Source: RBG-16-66-20 sp036560705 (lineage in GTDB: Bacteria; Pseudomonadota; Gammaproteobacteria; Burkholderiales; SG8-39). From it: a stretch of 64,000 nt of DNA. Positions within the stretch are counted from its first letter, which is position 1; each line of letters opens with the position of its first letter. The notes under the pieces were generated by a model. The model saw nothing but the letters and a program-made list of their open reading frames with translations, had not been told where the DNA came from and made no database searches. The stretch is from NCBI GenBank assembly GCA_036560705.1, contig DATBQR010000109.1, positions 21,315 through 85,314 on the forward strand, read 5' to 3'. Positions 16,710-24,790 of this stretch are shown here, piece by piece. A program made the position numbers and the translations under genes.

Positions 16710-17152
16710 CCGGGAATCTCGACCTCGACGAGTTGCGCTAGAAGGACGAGGGATTCCTGCCAGCCGAGGTAGCAGGCCTCGGTCGGAATGGCAGCAGGTA
16801 TCCCTTCCTGCACCACGCTCACCTCGGTGCCGCAGAAAACCTTCTTCAGGGATACGGTCGTCTGCATTTCTCCGGGCAGATTCGGATCGTCGAATTTGTC
16901 CGCGTGGCGAATGCGTTCATTCGGCACCAGCTCCTGAAACTTTCCGCCGAACGAGTGGCCATGGCCCGTGGAGAAGTTCGTGAACGACATCTTGTAGGTG
17001 CCGCCGATCTTCGCATCCAGATGGTGAACCTTCCCGGTAAAGCCGTTCGGCGGGAGCCACTTGGCCATTGCGTCAGCGTCGAGAAACGCCCGATAGATTC
17101 TCTCAGGCGGAGCACGGAGCACACGGTGGAGCCGGACGATGTTTGTGGACAT
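16706..17152 (-). CDS. SRPBCC/AHSA1 family protein, stand-alone
   Basis: A 148-aa protein with VRLHRVLRAPPERIYRAFLD, MAKWLPPNGFTG and FCGTEVSVVQEGIP, the AHSA1 pattern. It differs from the operon copies and its codons are less GC-rich than neighbours, which suggests separate acquisition. An AGAGG ribosome site precedes the ATG. An AT-rich upstream region carries an inverted repeat that could be an operator, but no regulator gene lies beside it. It ends in a 4-nt CTAG overlap with the convergent membrane gene. Confidence 0.88.
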   Translation of the reverse strand: MSTNIVRLHRVLRAPPERIYRAFLDADAMAKWLPPNGFTGKVHHLDAKIGGTYKMSFTNFSTGHGHSFGGKFQELVPNERIRHADKFDDPNLPGEMQTTVSLKKVFCGTEVSVVQEGIPAAIPTEACYLGWQESLVLLAQLVEVEIPG

Positions 17153-17441
17153 GATTGTTTCGCCTCTCGATGTGTTTGTGATAACTAACGAGTATTAGTT
17201 GACTTACTAGTTGCCATTTATGATCGGTGTGCAAGAGGCCAATCACGCTCTTTTTTTCGAAAAGTCTTTTAGACGCACATCCTCAGCTCAATTAAACGAA
17301 CCCGGGCAAACCACCTCGCGTCAGGATCAGTTCGGCCGTCGTCGCTGTAGCAACGCCCACCGACATAGCCTACACCTCCGGACTGGGTCCCCGCCTGCGC
17401 GAGGACGACGGAATTGTCGAGAGAACGACGGTATTTATCTT
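17153..17441. promoter_or_regulatory. AT-rich intergenic region with AACTAA/TTAGTT palindrome
   Basis: This 289-nt gap has no credible gene. It holds AACTAA (17183-17188) and TTAGTT (17195-17200) around a 6-nt loop, and a further TAGTT at 17208-17212. The palindrome sits 31-48 nt upstream of the AHSA1 ATG, a position suited to a repressor site. The region is much more AT-rich than the surroundings, with a run of seven T near 17252, and may be transferred DNA. The half nearer 17441 shows nothing recognisable. Confidence 0.4.
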
Positions 17442-18074
17442 TTACTCCGGAAGATCATCCAGAGCGTTGTCGAGATGGGCGACGTCGGCCCAGGAGCGGA
17501 CCTGCCAGCCGGTCGGCGTGAGTTCGACGCGGTTGAGGCCGGCGTTGGGAATGCCGAATTCGCGATGCGCGCTGAGCGGCAGGCCGGTGACGAAGCGGTA
17601 GAGCTTGTCCAGCACGCCGCCGTGCGTGAAGACGAGAACGCTTTGGCCTTCGTGTTCTTTGGCGATCTTTGAAATGACGGCGATGCTTCTCACGGAAAAA
17701 TCCTTCAGGCTCTCGCCGGTCTGGAACGCGTAGTCGGGTTCGCGAGCTTCGAAGCGGGCGTAGTCCTCCGGGAAACGGGTCTTCACTTCGGCGTAGGTCA
17801 GGCGCTCGAAAATTCCATAATGTCTTTCCCTCAGGCCTTTTTCCAAAAGCACTTCCAGGGAAAGCAGATTCGCGGTCGGCCGCGCCGTCTGCCGCGCGCG
17901 GGAAAGGTCGCTCGAATAGATGGCGTCGAACTTTTCCCGCGCAAGGACTTTCGCCGCCGCCGCGGCCTGCGCCAGCCCGATGACGTTCAGCGGCACGTCG
18001 AGTTGCCCCTGCACGCGGTGCTCGGCGTTCCAGGCAGTCTCGCCGTGCCGCACGACGCAAAGACGCGTGGTCAT
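17442..18074 (-). CDS. Histidine phosphatase family protein (GpmB/PhoE-like)
   Basis: A 210-aa phosphoglycerate-mutase-fold phosphatase. The catalytic RHGET (R9, H10) is near the N terminus, followed by LSRARQTARPTANLL and LRERHYGIFERLTYAEVK, and the second histidine is in VLVFTHGGVLDKLYR. This layout fits broad-specificity phosphatases, not true mutases. The ATG overlaps the stop of the upstream DMT transporter as ATGA, so the pair is co-translated. The substrate is unknown. Confidence 0.9.
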   Translation of the reverse strand: MTTRLCVVRHGETAWNAEHRVQGQLDVPLNVIGLAQAAAAAKVLAREKFDAIYSSDLSRARQTARPTANLLSLEVLLEKGLRERHYGIFERLTYAEVKTRFPEDYARFEAREPDYAFQTGESLKDFSVRSIAVISKIAKEHEGQSVLVFTHGGVLDKLYRFVTGLPLSAHREFGIPNAGLNRVELTPTGWQVRSWADVAHLDNALDDLPE

Positions 18075-18976
18075 CGCCTGCCCACGCCCATCGAAGCGAT
18101 GGCGCCGACGACGATGAAGGCGCCGGCGACCTGCAGCGGCGCCACTGCCTGGCCGAGGATCGCCCAGGCGAGCCCGAGCACGGCGATGGGCTCGAAGTTG
18201 AGCACCGCCATGTTGTTGACCGCGCCCAGGCGCGGCAGCACCACGAACAGCGAAGTAATCGCGGTGCCGTAGAACACGGTCAGCAGCGCGAGCCCGATCC
18301 AGCCGGTGCCGTCCGCGGGCAGCACGAATCCGCCCGTCGCGACGCCGCCGGTAAAGGTCACCACCGCGACGACGCTCATGGTGAGAAAGCTGCGCAGGCG
18401 GCCGTCCATGGCGCCCATCCAGCGCGTGGTGAGCAGCATCGCAGCGGCGAAGGAGAGCGAGGCGCCGCTCGCCCACAACACGCCCGCGCCGATCTCCGCC
18501 CAGCGCCCGGCAAAGCCGGATAGATGCGCCCCGCTTTTCCCGAGCACATCGAGCGCCAGCGCGAGGCCGGCGAGCGCGATGGGCATGGCGATAAGCACGC
18601 GCGGCCGCGGCCGCTCGCCGCCCGAGGCCCAGGAAAGGAGCGAGAGCGTGAGCGGATGAGTGTTGAAGGCGAGCAGCGCGAGTGCGACGGGAATGCGCGC
18701 GACCGCCGAATACAGGCAATAGCTCTGGACGGTGAGCAGGAGGCCGACGACCAGGGCGCGGCCTTTCCTTTCCACTCTCAGGGAAACACCGCTGAAGAGA
18801 AGCAGGGCCAGCACGAACAGCGCGGTGCCGGCGGATCGCACGACCACCGCCGTGGTCACGTTGGTGCCGTGCTCGAAGGCGACCCGCGCTGCGATATGGT
18901 TGCTGCCGAAAATCGTCGCGATGATCAGCAGCAGGACGATCCCGACCCAGCGGGGCGGCGGCTGGCCGGACGGCAC
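18071..18976 (-). CDS. EamA/DMT superfamily transporter
   Basis: A 301-aa inner-membrane protein with ten hydrophobic segments in two EamA repeats; IIATIFGSNHIAARVAF in TM1 and LNFEPIAVLGLAWAILGQ in TM9 are typical. These carriers export amino acids or other metabolites. The start is GTG, close to the 3' end of the FecR-domain gene. It is coupled to the phosphatase gene by a 4-nt overlap. The substrate cannot be inferred. Confidence 0.87.
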   Translation of the reverse strand: MPSGQPPPRWVGIVLLLIIATIFGSNHIAARVAFEHGTNVTTAVVVRSAGTALFVLALLLFSGVSLRVERKGRALVVGLLLTVQSYCLYSAVARIPVALALLAFNTHPLTLSLLSWASGGERPRPRVLIAMPIALAGLALALDVLGKSGAHLSGFAGRWAEIGAGVLWASGASLSFAAAMLLTTRWMGAMDGRLRSFLTMSVVAVVTFTGGVATGGFVLPADGTGWIGLALLTVFYGTAITSLFVVLPRLGAVNNMAVLNFEPIAVLGLAWAILGQAVAPLQVAGAFIVVGAIASMGVGRR

Positions 18977-19035
18977 AGGTCAGTCGGGCTTGATGTTGTT
19001 GTCTTTGATGGCCGTGCGGGTGGACCGACGCGCGG

Positions 19036-21321
19036 CTAGCGCTTGAAAGCCGCCGCGAAGGCGACGCCCGGCTGGGCGGTCGCGAAGACATTTCCCGCGA
19101 CTGCGAGCCCCGCGCCTTGCGGGCCGACGAAAACGGCGGCCATATTGCCGGTCGCCGTGCCCCCGCACGTTCCGCCGCAGGTGCCGGTGAGCGACATGTT
19201 GCCAGCAACCGGGGACGCGTTGGTGAACGTGCAGCCGCTCGTGCAGCTGGTGAGCGAGTAGGTCGCCGTGCCCACCGACATGCTCAGCGGCGTGACGACC
19301 GCCAGCGTGCCCGAGGTGGCGCCGAAGCCGACGTTGAACGAGCCACCGGTGAACGTCCCGACCGTCCCGCTGGTGCTGACCGGATTCGGGCCGCCCGCGT
19401 ACGAATAGAGGAAAGTGCCGCTGGTGGGCACGACGGCGCCGGCGGCGCCCAGCACGTACGGGACGCCGGTCCCCGGGCTGATCGTGACGTTGCCCGGCGA
19501 GCCGATCACCTGCGTGCTGCCGGTCCAGCGGCCCCAGTTCATGGTGCTGCCGTCGACCAGCGCGACGCTGCCCGTCTCGACGATGGTGCCGGTGCTCAGG
19601 TTGCCGCTCGGAAACGTGACCCCGTCCCCGAAAGCGACCAGATTGCTGCCGGAGAGGGTCACCTGGTTGGAATTCAGGGTCGCCGTGTTGGCGATGCTGG
19701 GCGCCGCGTTGCCGAAGGCCAGTTGGCCGGTCGTGCCCGCGCCCGGCGGCGGGCCCGGCGTGAAGCTGGACGCGTTGAACGCGTTGAGGAACACGACCGA
19801 GCCGCCTTTAGTGCCGTCGACGCCGCCGCCCACCGCGGAGAATTCGTAGCCCACCGGCCCGGTGAGGCCCACGCTGAAGCCGCCGCTGGCCGAACCCGAG
19901 GCGCAGCCGCCGCCGGCACAGGATCCCGAGAGGGAACCGCCGAATTCGCCGCTGTTCGACGAGTTGGTCGGGCTGGCCGTGCCGCTCAGGCTGAAGCTGG
20001 CGCTGCCGAACGTGCCGACGCTGGGAAACAGCATGGAAAGAAAATACTGCACGCTGCGCGACGTGAAGTTGATCGTCATCGACGTGCTGCTTATGCTGCC
20101 CACGTTGCCGGAAGCGTCGATCGGCTTCGGGCCGCCGGCATAGGTATAGGTGGCGGTGCCGCCCAGATTGGCGATTTTCTGGTCGTTGCCGCCGGCCGCG
20201 TCGTTGATCGTGCCGAACAGCAGGGGAACGTTGGAAATGGTCCCGCTGCTGGAGACAAGGCTGAAATTGCCGGTCCAGCGGCCGTAGACGAACGTTCCTC
20301 CGTCGGACATCGCAATGGTGCCGGTATCGGTGATGCTGCCGCCGCCCAGCGAGCCGGATGGAAACACCCCGGCGGTGCCATAGCTCAGCAACTGGTTCTG
20401 GGAATTGTAGGTGGCGCCCTGGTGGTCGTCGAACACCACATCCGCGTTGGAGAAGGGGAACGGGAACGGATACACCACCACGAAGCCGGTTGCCGGCGTC
20501 AGCACGGCCGGCGTTCCCTGCGCATTCAGGTTCTGGGTGGCGACGAACTGCAGTTGCGGCAGGGCATCGGGCACGCTCCCCGGACGGCTTTCCTGCGCGG
20601 CGCCGCCGGCCGTCGCCTGCTCGCCGCCCGTGCCGCCCGGCGCGCCTTCGCTCGCGCGCTGCCGGCGGCCCTCGGGGCGGCTGGCGACGAAACCCGGCGA
20701 GATCAGCAGCAGTTCCACCGCGCTGCGCCGGTCGTTGACGAAGAAGTTGTCGTTGGTGCCGAGCAGCTTGCGGTCCACGTCGTTCGACACTTCGATGCGG
20801 TTGGTGCCGTGCGATTGGCCGATCACCCGCCCGTACAGCCCGTCCTTGGCGGGCGAGCCGTCGGCGTTGCGGCAGTCGCCCGCGCACAGCGTCGCCGCGT
20901 AGTCGGTGCCGCGGATACCGACCGTGGCGGTCGGCGTCACCATCTTGTATTCCTCGTTGTGGACGCGCCCGATCAGCCCGGTGAGCGCGCGGAAACCGCC
21001 CTTGACCAGGCCGAACACCGCGCTGTCGCCGCCGTCGCCCTTGCCGGAGAAGCGGAATTCGTCGATGCGCAATTCGCTGTTCTCGCGCATCGAGACAAAG
21101 CTGTCGTCCTGGAAGCGCACCTGCAGGTTCGTTGCCGGGCCCGTCCTGAGCAGGTCCTTGTCCTGCACCGCTGCCCCGAAGGCGAGCTTGACGACCTGGC
21201 CGCCGCGCACTGCGGAAGCATCTCCCGCCGCGAGCACCACCCGGCCGATGTCGGCCGCCTCGATGCGGCCCGCCGCGGCGAGCGCGAAGGCGAGGACGAA
21301 CATGCGCAGGGAGAGGGTCAT
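19036..21321 (-). CDS. Exported FecR-domain protein with two tandem beta modules
   Basis: The 761-aa protein has a Sec signal (about 1-23, no lipobox) and a FecR domain at about 30-145: VQDKDLLRTGPATNLQVRF, SFVSMRENSELRI, then GIRGTDYA. After a Gly/Ala-rich linker (215-250) come two homologous glycine-rich modules, about 296-515 and 545-761. Each has FPSG..TGT, GRWTG (347 and 597), YAGGP (394 and 641) and a closing strand with GP (GFSVGLTGPVG, MAAVFVGPQGAG). The closing motif resembles the last strands of TbpB-like barrels. It follows the DUF560 gene by 10 nt and is proposed as its exported client; that is inference. No sigma factor or TonB receptor is nearby, so this is not a classical FecR regulator. 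Confidence 0.8.
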   Translation of the reverse strand: MTLSLRMFVLAFALAAAGRIEAADIGRVVLAAGDASAVRGGQVVKLAFGAAVQDKDLLRTGPATNLQVRFQDDSFVSMRENSELRIDEFRFSGKGDGGDSAVFGLVKGGFRALTGLIGRVHNEEYKMVTPTATVGIRGTDYAATLCAGDCRNADGSPAKDGLYGRVIGQSHGTNRIEVSNDVDRKLLGTNDNFFVNDRRSAVELLLISPGFVASRPEGRRQRASEGAPGGTGGEQATAGGAAQESRPGSVPDALPQLQFVATQNLNAQGTPAVLTPATGFVVVYPFPFPFSNADVVFDDHQGATYNSQNQLLSYGTAGVFPSGSLGGGSITDTGTIAMSDGGTFVYGRWTGNFSLVSSSGTISNVPLLFGTINDAAGGNDQKIANLGGTATYTYAGGPKPIDASGNVGSISSTSMTINFTSRSVQYFLSMLFPSVGTFGSASFSLSGTASPTNSSNSGEFGGSLSGSCAGGGCASGSASGGFSVGLTGPVGYEFSAVGGGVDGTKGGSVVFLNAFNASSFTPGPPPGAGTTGQLAFGNAAPSIANTATLNSNQVTLSGSNLVAFGDGVTFPSGNLSTGTIVETGSVALVDGSTMNWGRWTGSTQVIGSPGNVTISPGTGVPYVLGAAGAVVPTSGTFLYSYAGGPNPVSTSGTVGTFTGGSFNVGFGATSGTLAVVTPLSMSVGTATYSLTSCTSGCTFTNASPVAGNMSLTGTCGGTCGGTATGNMAAVFVGPQGAGLAVAGNVFATAQPGVAFAAAFKR

Positions 21322-21331
21322 GGGGAGCCCT

Positions 21332-22654
21332 TCAGAATTCGTAGCGTAGTTTGACGGCGTAAATGTTGCGCTGGTATTCGTAGAGCTCGAGGTTCGATTT
21401 GTTGCTCGACAGGGTCACTTCGCCGCGCATGCTCAGCTGGCGGGAGAACGCGTAGCTGGCGACGGCGTCCAGGGCGTAGTAGTCGTCCTGGCGCGTGGCC
21501 AGCAGCAGGATGTCCGGGCCCTGGTAGCGGCTCTTCTGGTAGGTCGCCCCCACCGACAGCCCCCATTTCGGCGCCGGCGTCACCGCGAGGGCGACCCGCC
21601 CGCCGTACATGTCGCGCCCCAGGTCCGGGCGGTTCCTCACGTTGTGCTCGTTGCCGATATTCGCGGTGGCGGTGAACAGCGGCTGGTAGTTGCCGATGAA
21701 CGCCTTGCGGTAGCTGAGGCCGACCGCCTGGAAATCGGCGTCCCGCGGCTGGTTGTCGCCCGTGTAGCTCAGCCGCGCCAGCTGGATGAACGGGCCGATC
21801 GTCTGCAGTTCGTCCAGCTGGTGGTGCAGCTCGCCGGAGACGCCGTCGAGCGCGCGGAAGCGCTTGTGGTCCACCTCGACATCCGCATGCGACGCCGTCA
21901 GGCGGTAGAGGTTCTGCTCCTTCACGTACGCCAGCCCGCCGTTCAGCGCGATGTTGTTCTGGTCGAACTGGGAGGCGAAATTGTTGGCGTTGTACTTGCC
22001 GTCCAGCTGGCCGTTGGCGAAGAGCGAAAGCCCCGGGTAGATCGGATGGCTGACGCTGCCCCCCACCGCCAGCCAGGTGAAATCCGACGGCGCCTTGACG
22101 CCGTTCTGGCCGACCACCACGCTGCCGAAGACGGGCAGGTTGATCCCCGGGCTGCCGACGCCGCCGTTGGCGTTGCTGTCGTGGCCGAAGCCCAGCTCGA
22201 CGAACGCGCCGGTGGTCGTCTTGTACGCCGATTCGCGCGAGCGGAGCGCGCTCATGAAGCGCTCGATGTTGGCGGCGACGCCCGGCGGCGGATTGGCCTT
22301 CAGCACGCCTTCGAACTCCTCGCGCGCCCGGGCGTCCTCGCCGAGCACGAAGTAGCCGCGCGCCAGTTCCAGCCGTGCCTCGAGATTCCCCGGGAAATTC
22401 ACCACGTAGCGCTCGAGCGCCAGTACCCCCTCGCCCGCATGGCCGCTGTCGATCGCGGCGACGCCGAAATAGAAGTCGAACGCGGGCAGGCCGATCTGGT
22501 CCGGGTTCTGCTTGCCGAGCGCGTACGCCGCGGCGGCGTCCTGCCGCTCGACGAGCGCCTTGATGTCGTCGGCGGGCGCCGCGAGCAGCGCCGGGGCGAA
22601 CGCCGTCGCGGCGAACGCCGCCAGCGCCACAATTGCCCCTTTTTCCCCCGCCAT
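21332..22654 (-). CDS. DUF560 (Slam-like) outer-membrane barrel with TPR
   Basis: The 440-aa protein has an N-terminal signal (to about 26), tetratricopeptide helices at about 57-120 (LEARLELARGYFVLGEDARA, REEFEGVLK) and PPPGVAANIERFM. A long beta-barrel then begins VELGFGHDSNAN and ends KLRYEF with a terminal phenylalanine, the outer-membrane insertion signal. This order matches DUF560/Slam proteins, which move surface lipoproteins or soluble clients across the outer membrane (type XI secretion). The gene is the first of a two-gene operon with the FecR-domain protein. It is shorter than Neisseria Slam1, with a small TPR part. The ATG has no clear ribosome site; TAAGAT stands 8 nt upstream. 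Confidence 0.82.
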   Translation of the reverse strand: MAGEKGAIVALAAFAATAFAPALLAAPADDIKALVERQDAAAAYALGKQNPDQIGLPAFDFYFGVAAIDSGHAGEGVLALERYVVNFPGNLEARLELARGYFVLGEDARAREEFEGVLKANPPPGVAANIERFMSALRSRESAYKTTTGAFVELGFGHDSNANGGVGSPGINLPVFGSVVVGQNGVKAPSDFTWLAVGGSVSHPIYPGLSLFANGQLDGKYNANNFASQFDQNNIALNGGLAYVKEQNLYRLTASHADVEVDHKRFRALDGVSGELHHQLDELQTIGPFIQLARLSYTGDNQPRDADFQAVGLSYRKAFIGNYQPLFTATANIGNEHNVRNRPDLGRDMYGGRVALAVTPAPKWGLSVGATYQKSRYQGPDILLLATRQDDYYALDAVASYAFSRQLSMRGEVTLSSNKSNLELYEYQRNIYAVKLRYEF

Positions 22655-22722
22655 AGCGGCGAATCTTAGCAGCGGACATCCCGTTCTGGCACACTAAATC
22701 GATCGCAAGGAGGTTAAAAAAC

Positions 22723-23472
22723 ATGAAACCGTTCGATCTCGCCGGCCGCGTCGCCATCGTCACCGGCGGCAACGGCGGCATCGGCCTGGGAATGGCGCGC
22801 GGCCTGGCCGCCGCGGGCGCGAAAGTGGTGGTCGCCGGCAGGAACGCGGCGAAGAGCGCCGCCGCCGCGAAGGAAATCGGCGGCGTCGCCATCGAGGCCG
22901 ACGTCCTCAAGGAGGCCGACTGCCGCGCCCTCATCGAAAAGACGGCCGCGCAGCTCGGCCGGCTCGACATCCTGGTCAACAACGCGGGCATCAACGTCCG
23001 CAAGCAGCCGCAGGAATACTCGCTCGCCGAATGGCACCGGGTGCTCGACAGCAACCTCACCAGCGCCTTCGCCTGCTCGCAGGCCGCCTACCCGGAAATG
23101 CTGAAGGCCGGCGGCGGCAAGATGATCAACATCGGCTCGATGATGTCGATCTTCGGCGCCTCGTTCACCACGCCCTACGCCGCGTCCAAGGGCGGCATGG
23201 TGCAGATGACGCGCGCCATGGCCTGCGCCTGGGCGAAGGACAACATCCAGGTGAACGCGGTGCTGCCCGGCTGGATCGACACCGAGCTCACGCAGGGCGC
23301 GCGCAAGGCCGTCGCCGGCCTGCACGAGCGCGTGCTCGCGCGCACGCCCGCGGGACGCTGGGGCGAGCCGGCGGATTTCGCCGGCATCGCCGTGTTCCTC
23401 GCGAGCGCGGCCTCGGATTTTCTTACCGGCACCGCCATCCCGGTCGACGGCGGCTATTCAGTGCAGGGCTGA
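22723..23472 (+). CDS. SDR-family oxidoreductase
   Basis: A 249-aa classical short-chain dehydrogenase. The cofactor motif TGGNGGIG (14-21), NNAG (86-89) and the catalytic S139, Y152 and K156 are intact. The end FLTGTAIPVDGGYSVQG is usual. Arg40 after VVVAGR suggests NADP(H). By eye it is nearest to gluconate or 2-deoxygluconate dehydrogenases, but the substrate is uncertain. An AAGGAGG ribosome site precedes the ATG. It is divergent from the DUF560 operon and convergent with the lipoprotein gene. Confidence 0.9.
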   Translation: MKPFDLAGRVAIVTGGNGGIGLGMARGLAAAGAKVVVAGRNAAKSAAAAKEIGGVAIEADVLKEADCRALIEKTAAQLGRLDILVNNAGINVRKQPQEYSLAEWHRVLDSNLTSAFACSQAAYPEMLKAGGGKMINIGSMMSIFGASFTTPYAASKGGMVQMTRAMACAWAKDNIQVNAVLPGWIDTELTQGARKAVAGLHERVLARTPAGRWGEPADFAGIAVFLASAASDFLTGTAIPVDGGYSVQG

Positions 23473-23488
23473 GCCGCCCCTGCGGCGC

Positions 23489-23914
23489 CTACTTCCGCGC
23501 CGGCGCGAGCAGCGTCAGCCCCGACGTGTCGGCCTCGCCCTTCGCCGGATCGACCAGCTCGGGGTGGATGTAGGAATCGAAGAACCCGCTGCTGAACTTC
23601 ACGTATTTCTTCTCGCCGGCGGCGACGGAGAAATTCGCCACTCTCGAGGTCGATGTCGTCGTCGCCGCATAGCTCCCCGGCGGGACATCCCTGTAGAGCA
23701 GGCCGCGCCGGTCGAGCTTGCCGACTTTTTCGCCGTTCAGCAGCACGTCGGGCGTGTAGGCATCGCCCAGCACGCTGGTGCGGTAGAAGAACACGCGCCC
23801 CTTTCCCGGCTCGATGGGGGGAAAGACCTGCGCGCTCCCCATGAACGGCAGCGTGCCGGAGCACGCCGACACGGCGAGCAAAAGCATGAAACAGAATATC
23901 CCGGTGGATTTCAT
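23489..23914 (-). CDS. DUF2846-type lipoprotein
   Basis: A 141-aa lipoprotein: the signal MKSTGIFCFMLLLAVSAC ends in a lipobox. GKGRVFFYRTSVLGDAYTPD, VLLNGEKVGKL and LLYRDVPPGSYAATTT follow, the pattern of DUF2846 proteins, a small beta-sandwich domain of unknown role. I chose the ATG that overlaps the MaoC stop as ATGA; a longer start six codons upstream would spoil the signal peptide. It seems an odd partner for the fatty-acid enzymes upstream and may simply share their message. Confidence 0.85.
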   Translation of the reverse strand: MKSTGIFCFMLLLAVSACSGTLPFMGSAQVFPPIEPGKGRVFFYRTSVLGDAYTPDVLLNGEKVGKLDRRGLLYRDVPPGSYAATTTSTSRVANFSVAAGEKKYVKFSSGFFDSYIHPELVDPAKGEADTSGLTLLAPARK

Positions 23915-24783
23915 CGATCGGCCAGGGTGCATTTTCCGTTATTGATGACGACGGCATCGCCGCGCTCGGGGATACGGCAACGGAAGGAGACGGTCCTGCC
24001 GTCGACCCAGATGTCGGTGGCGATGGCCTCGCCGGGATAGACCGGCGCCGAGAAGCGAACGTCGAATCCGGCGATCCTCTTGGGGTCGTAGGCAGCGACC
24101 GTCTGCAGGATGGCCCGGCAGGCAATGCCGTAAGTGCAGAGGCCGTGCAGGATCGGCACCGGGAAACCCACGCGCTTCGCCAGGTCCGGATCCGCATGCA
24201 GCGGATTGCGGTCGCCGTTCAGCCGGTAGAGCAGCGCCTGGTCCTTGCGCGTCTGCAGAGTCGCAGTCGCGTCGGGTTTGCGATCCGGAATCGGATGCGG
24301 CTGCGGCCCGGAACCCGAGGGACCGCCGAAGCCGCCGTCGCCGCGCGCAAAGGTCGATCCGAGCAGCGTGAACATCGGCTTGCCGTCGGCCGCCGACTTC
24401 ACGACGGCCTCGGTGTAGATGACGGCACCCTTGCCCGCGCCCTTGTCGTAGGCCGCGGTGACGCGCGAACTGGCGATCAGTTCGCCTTCCGGGGGCAGCG
24501 GCCGGTGCAGCGTCAGGTGCTGCTCGCCGTGCACCACTTTCGTGTAGTCGTAGCCGCAGTCCTTCAGCAGAGGGATCCGCGCGAGCACCGTCGCCATGGA
24601 CGGCACGGTCTTCAGCGCAGGGTGTTCGGCCGGGTTTTCGTACACGTACGGCAGCTCGTCCCGGTTCAGGGGATCGGCACCCATGCCGATGCCGATGGCG
24701 TACAGCATCGTCTCGCGGTCGGTGTACTTGAAGCGGTCGCCGTCGCGCTTCAGGGCCATCAGTCGCTCGTAGTTCAGCGCCAT
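23911..24783 (-). CDS. MaoC-type (hydratase 2) double-hotdog dehydratase
   Basis: A 290-aa double-hotdog protein like the hydratase domain of peroxisomal multifunctional enzyme 2. The active-site motif YRLNGDRNPLHAD (186-198, with D191 and H196) is complete, followed by VPILHGLCTYG. It should hydrate trans-2-enoyl-CoA to (R)-3-hydroxyacyl-CoA. The gene lies 7 nt after the SDR gene whose product resembles the dehydrogenase domain of the same enzyme, so the two together rebuild an MFE-2-like pathway for acyl-CoA chains. Confidence 0.92.
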   Translation of the reverse strand: MALNYERLMALKRDGDRFKYTDRETMLYAIGIGMGADPLNRDELPYVYENPAEHPALKTVPSMATVLARIPLLKDCGYDYTKVVHGEQHLTLHRPLPPEGELIASSRVTAAYDKGAGKGAVIYTEAVVKSAADGKPMFTLLGSTFARGDGGFGGPSGSGPQPHPIPDRKPDATATLQTRKDQALLYRLNGDRNPLHADPDLAKRVGFPVPILHGLCTYGIACRAILQTVAAYDPKRIAGFDVRFSAPVYPGEAIATDIWVDGRTVSFRCRIPERGDAVVINNGKCTLADR

Positions 24784-24790
24784 CGGGTTC

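Noticed and set aside
17211..17672. A 153-codon plus-strand frame in and beyond the AT-rich gap
   Set aside because: Its second half is antisense to the phosphatase gene, it lacks a ribosome site and it has no recognisable domain.
19036..21321. FecR-domain protein as an iron-signalling regulator
   Set aside because: There is no membrane helix after the signal, no ECF sigma factor and no TonB receptor nearby; an exported role fits better.
19117..21354. A 745-codon open frame on the plus strand
   Set aside because: It is antisense to the FecR-domain gene; composition is Arg/Ala/Gly-heavy with no motif.
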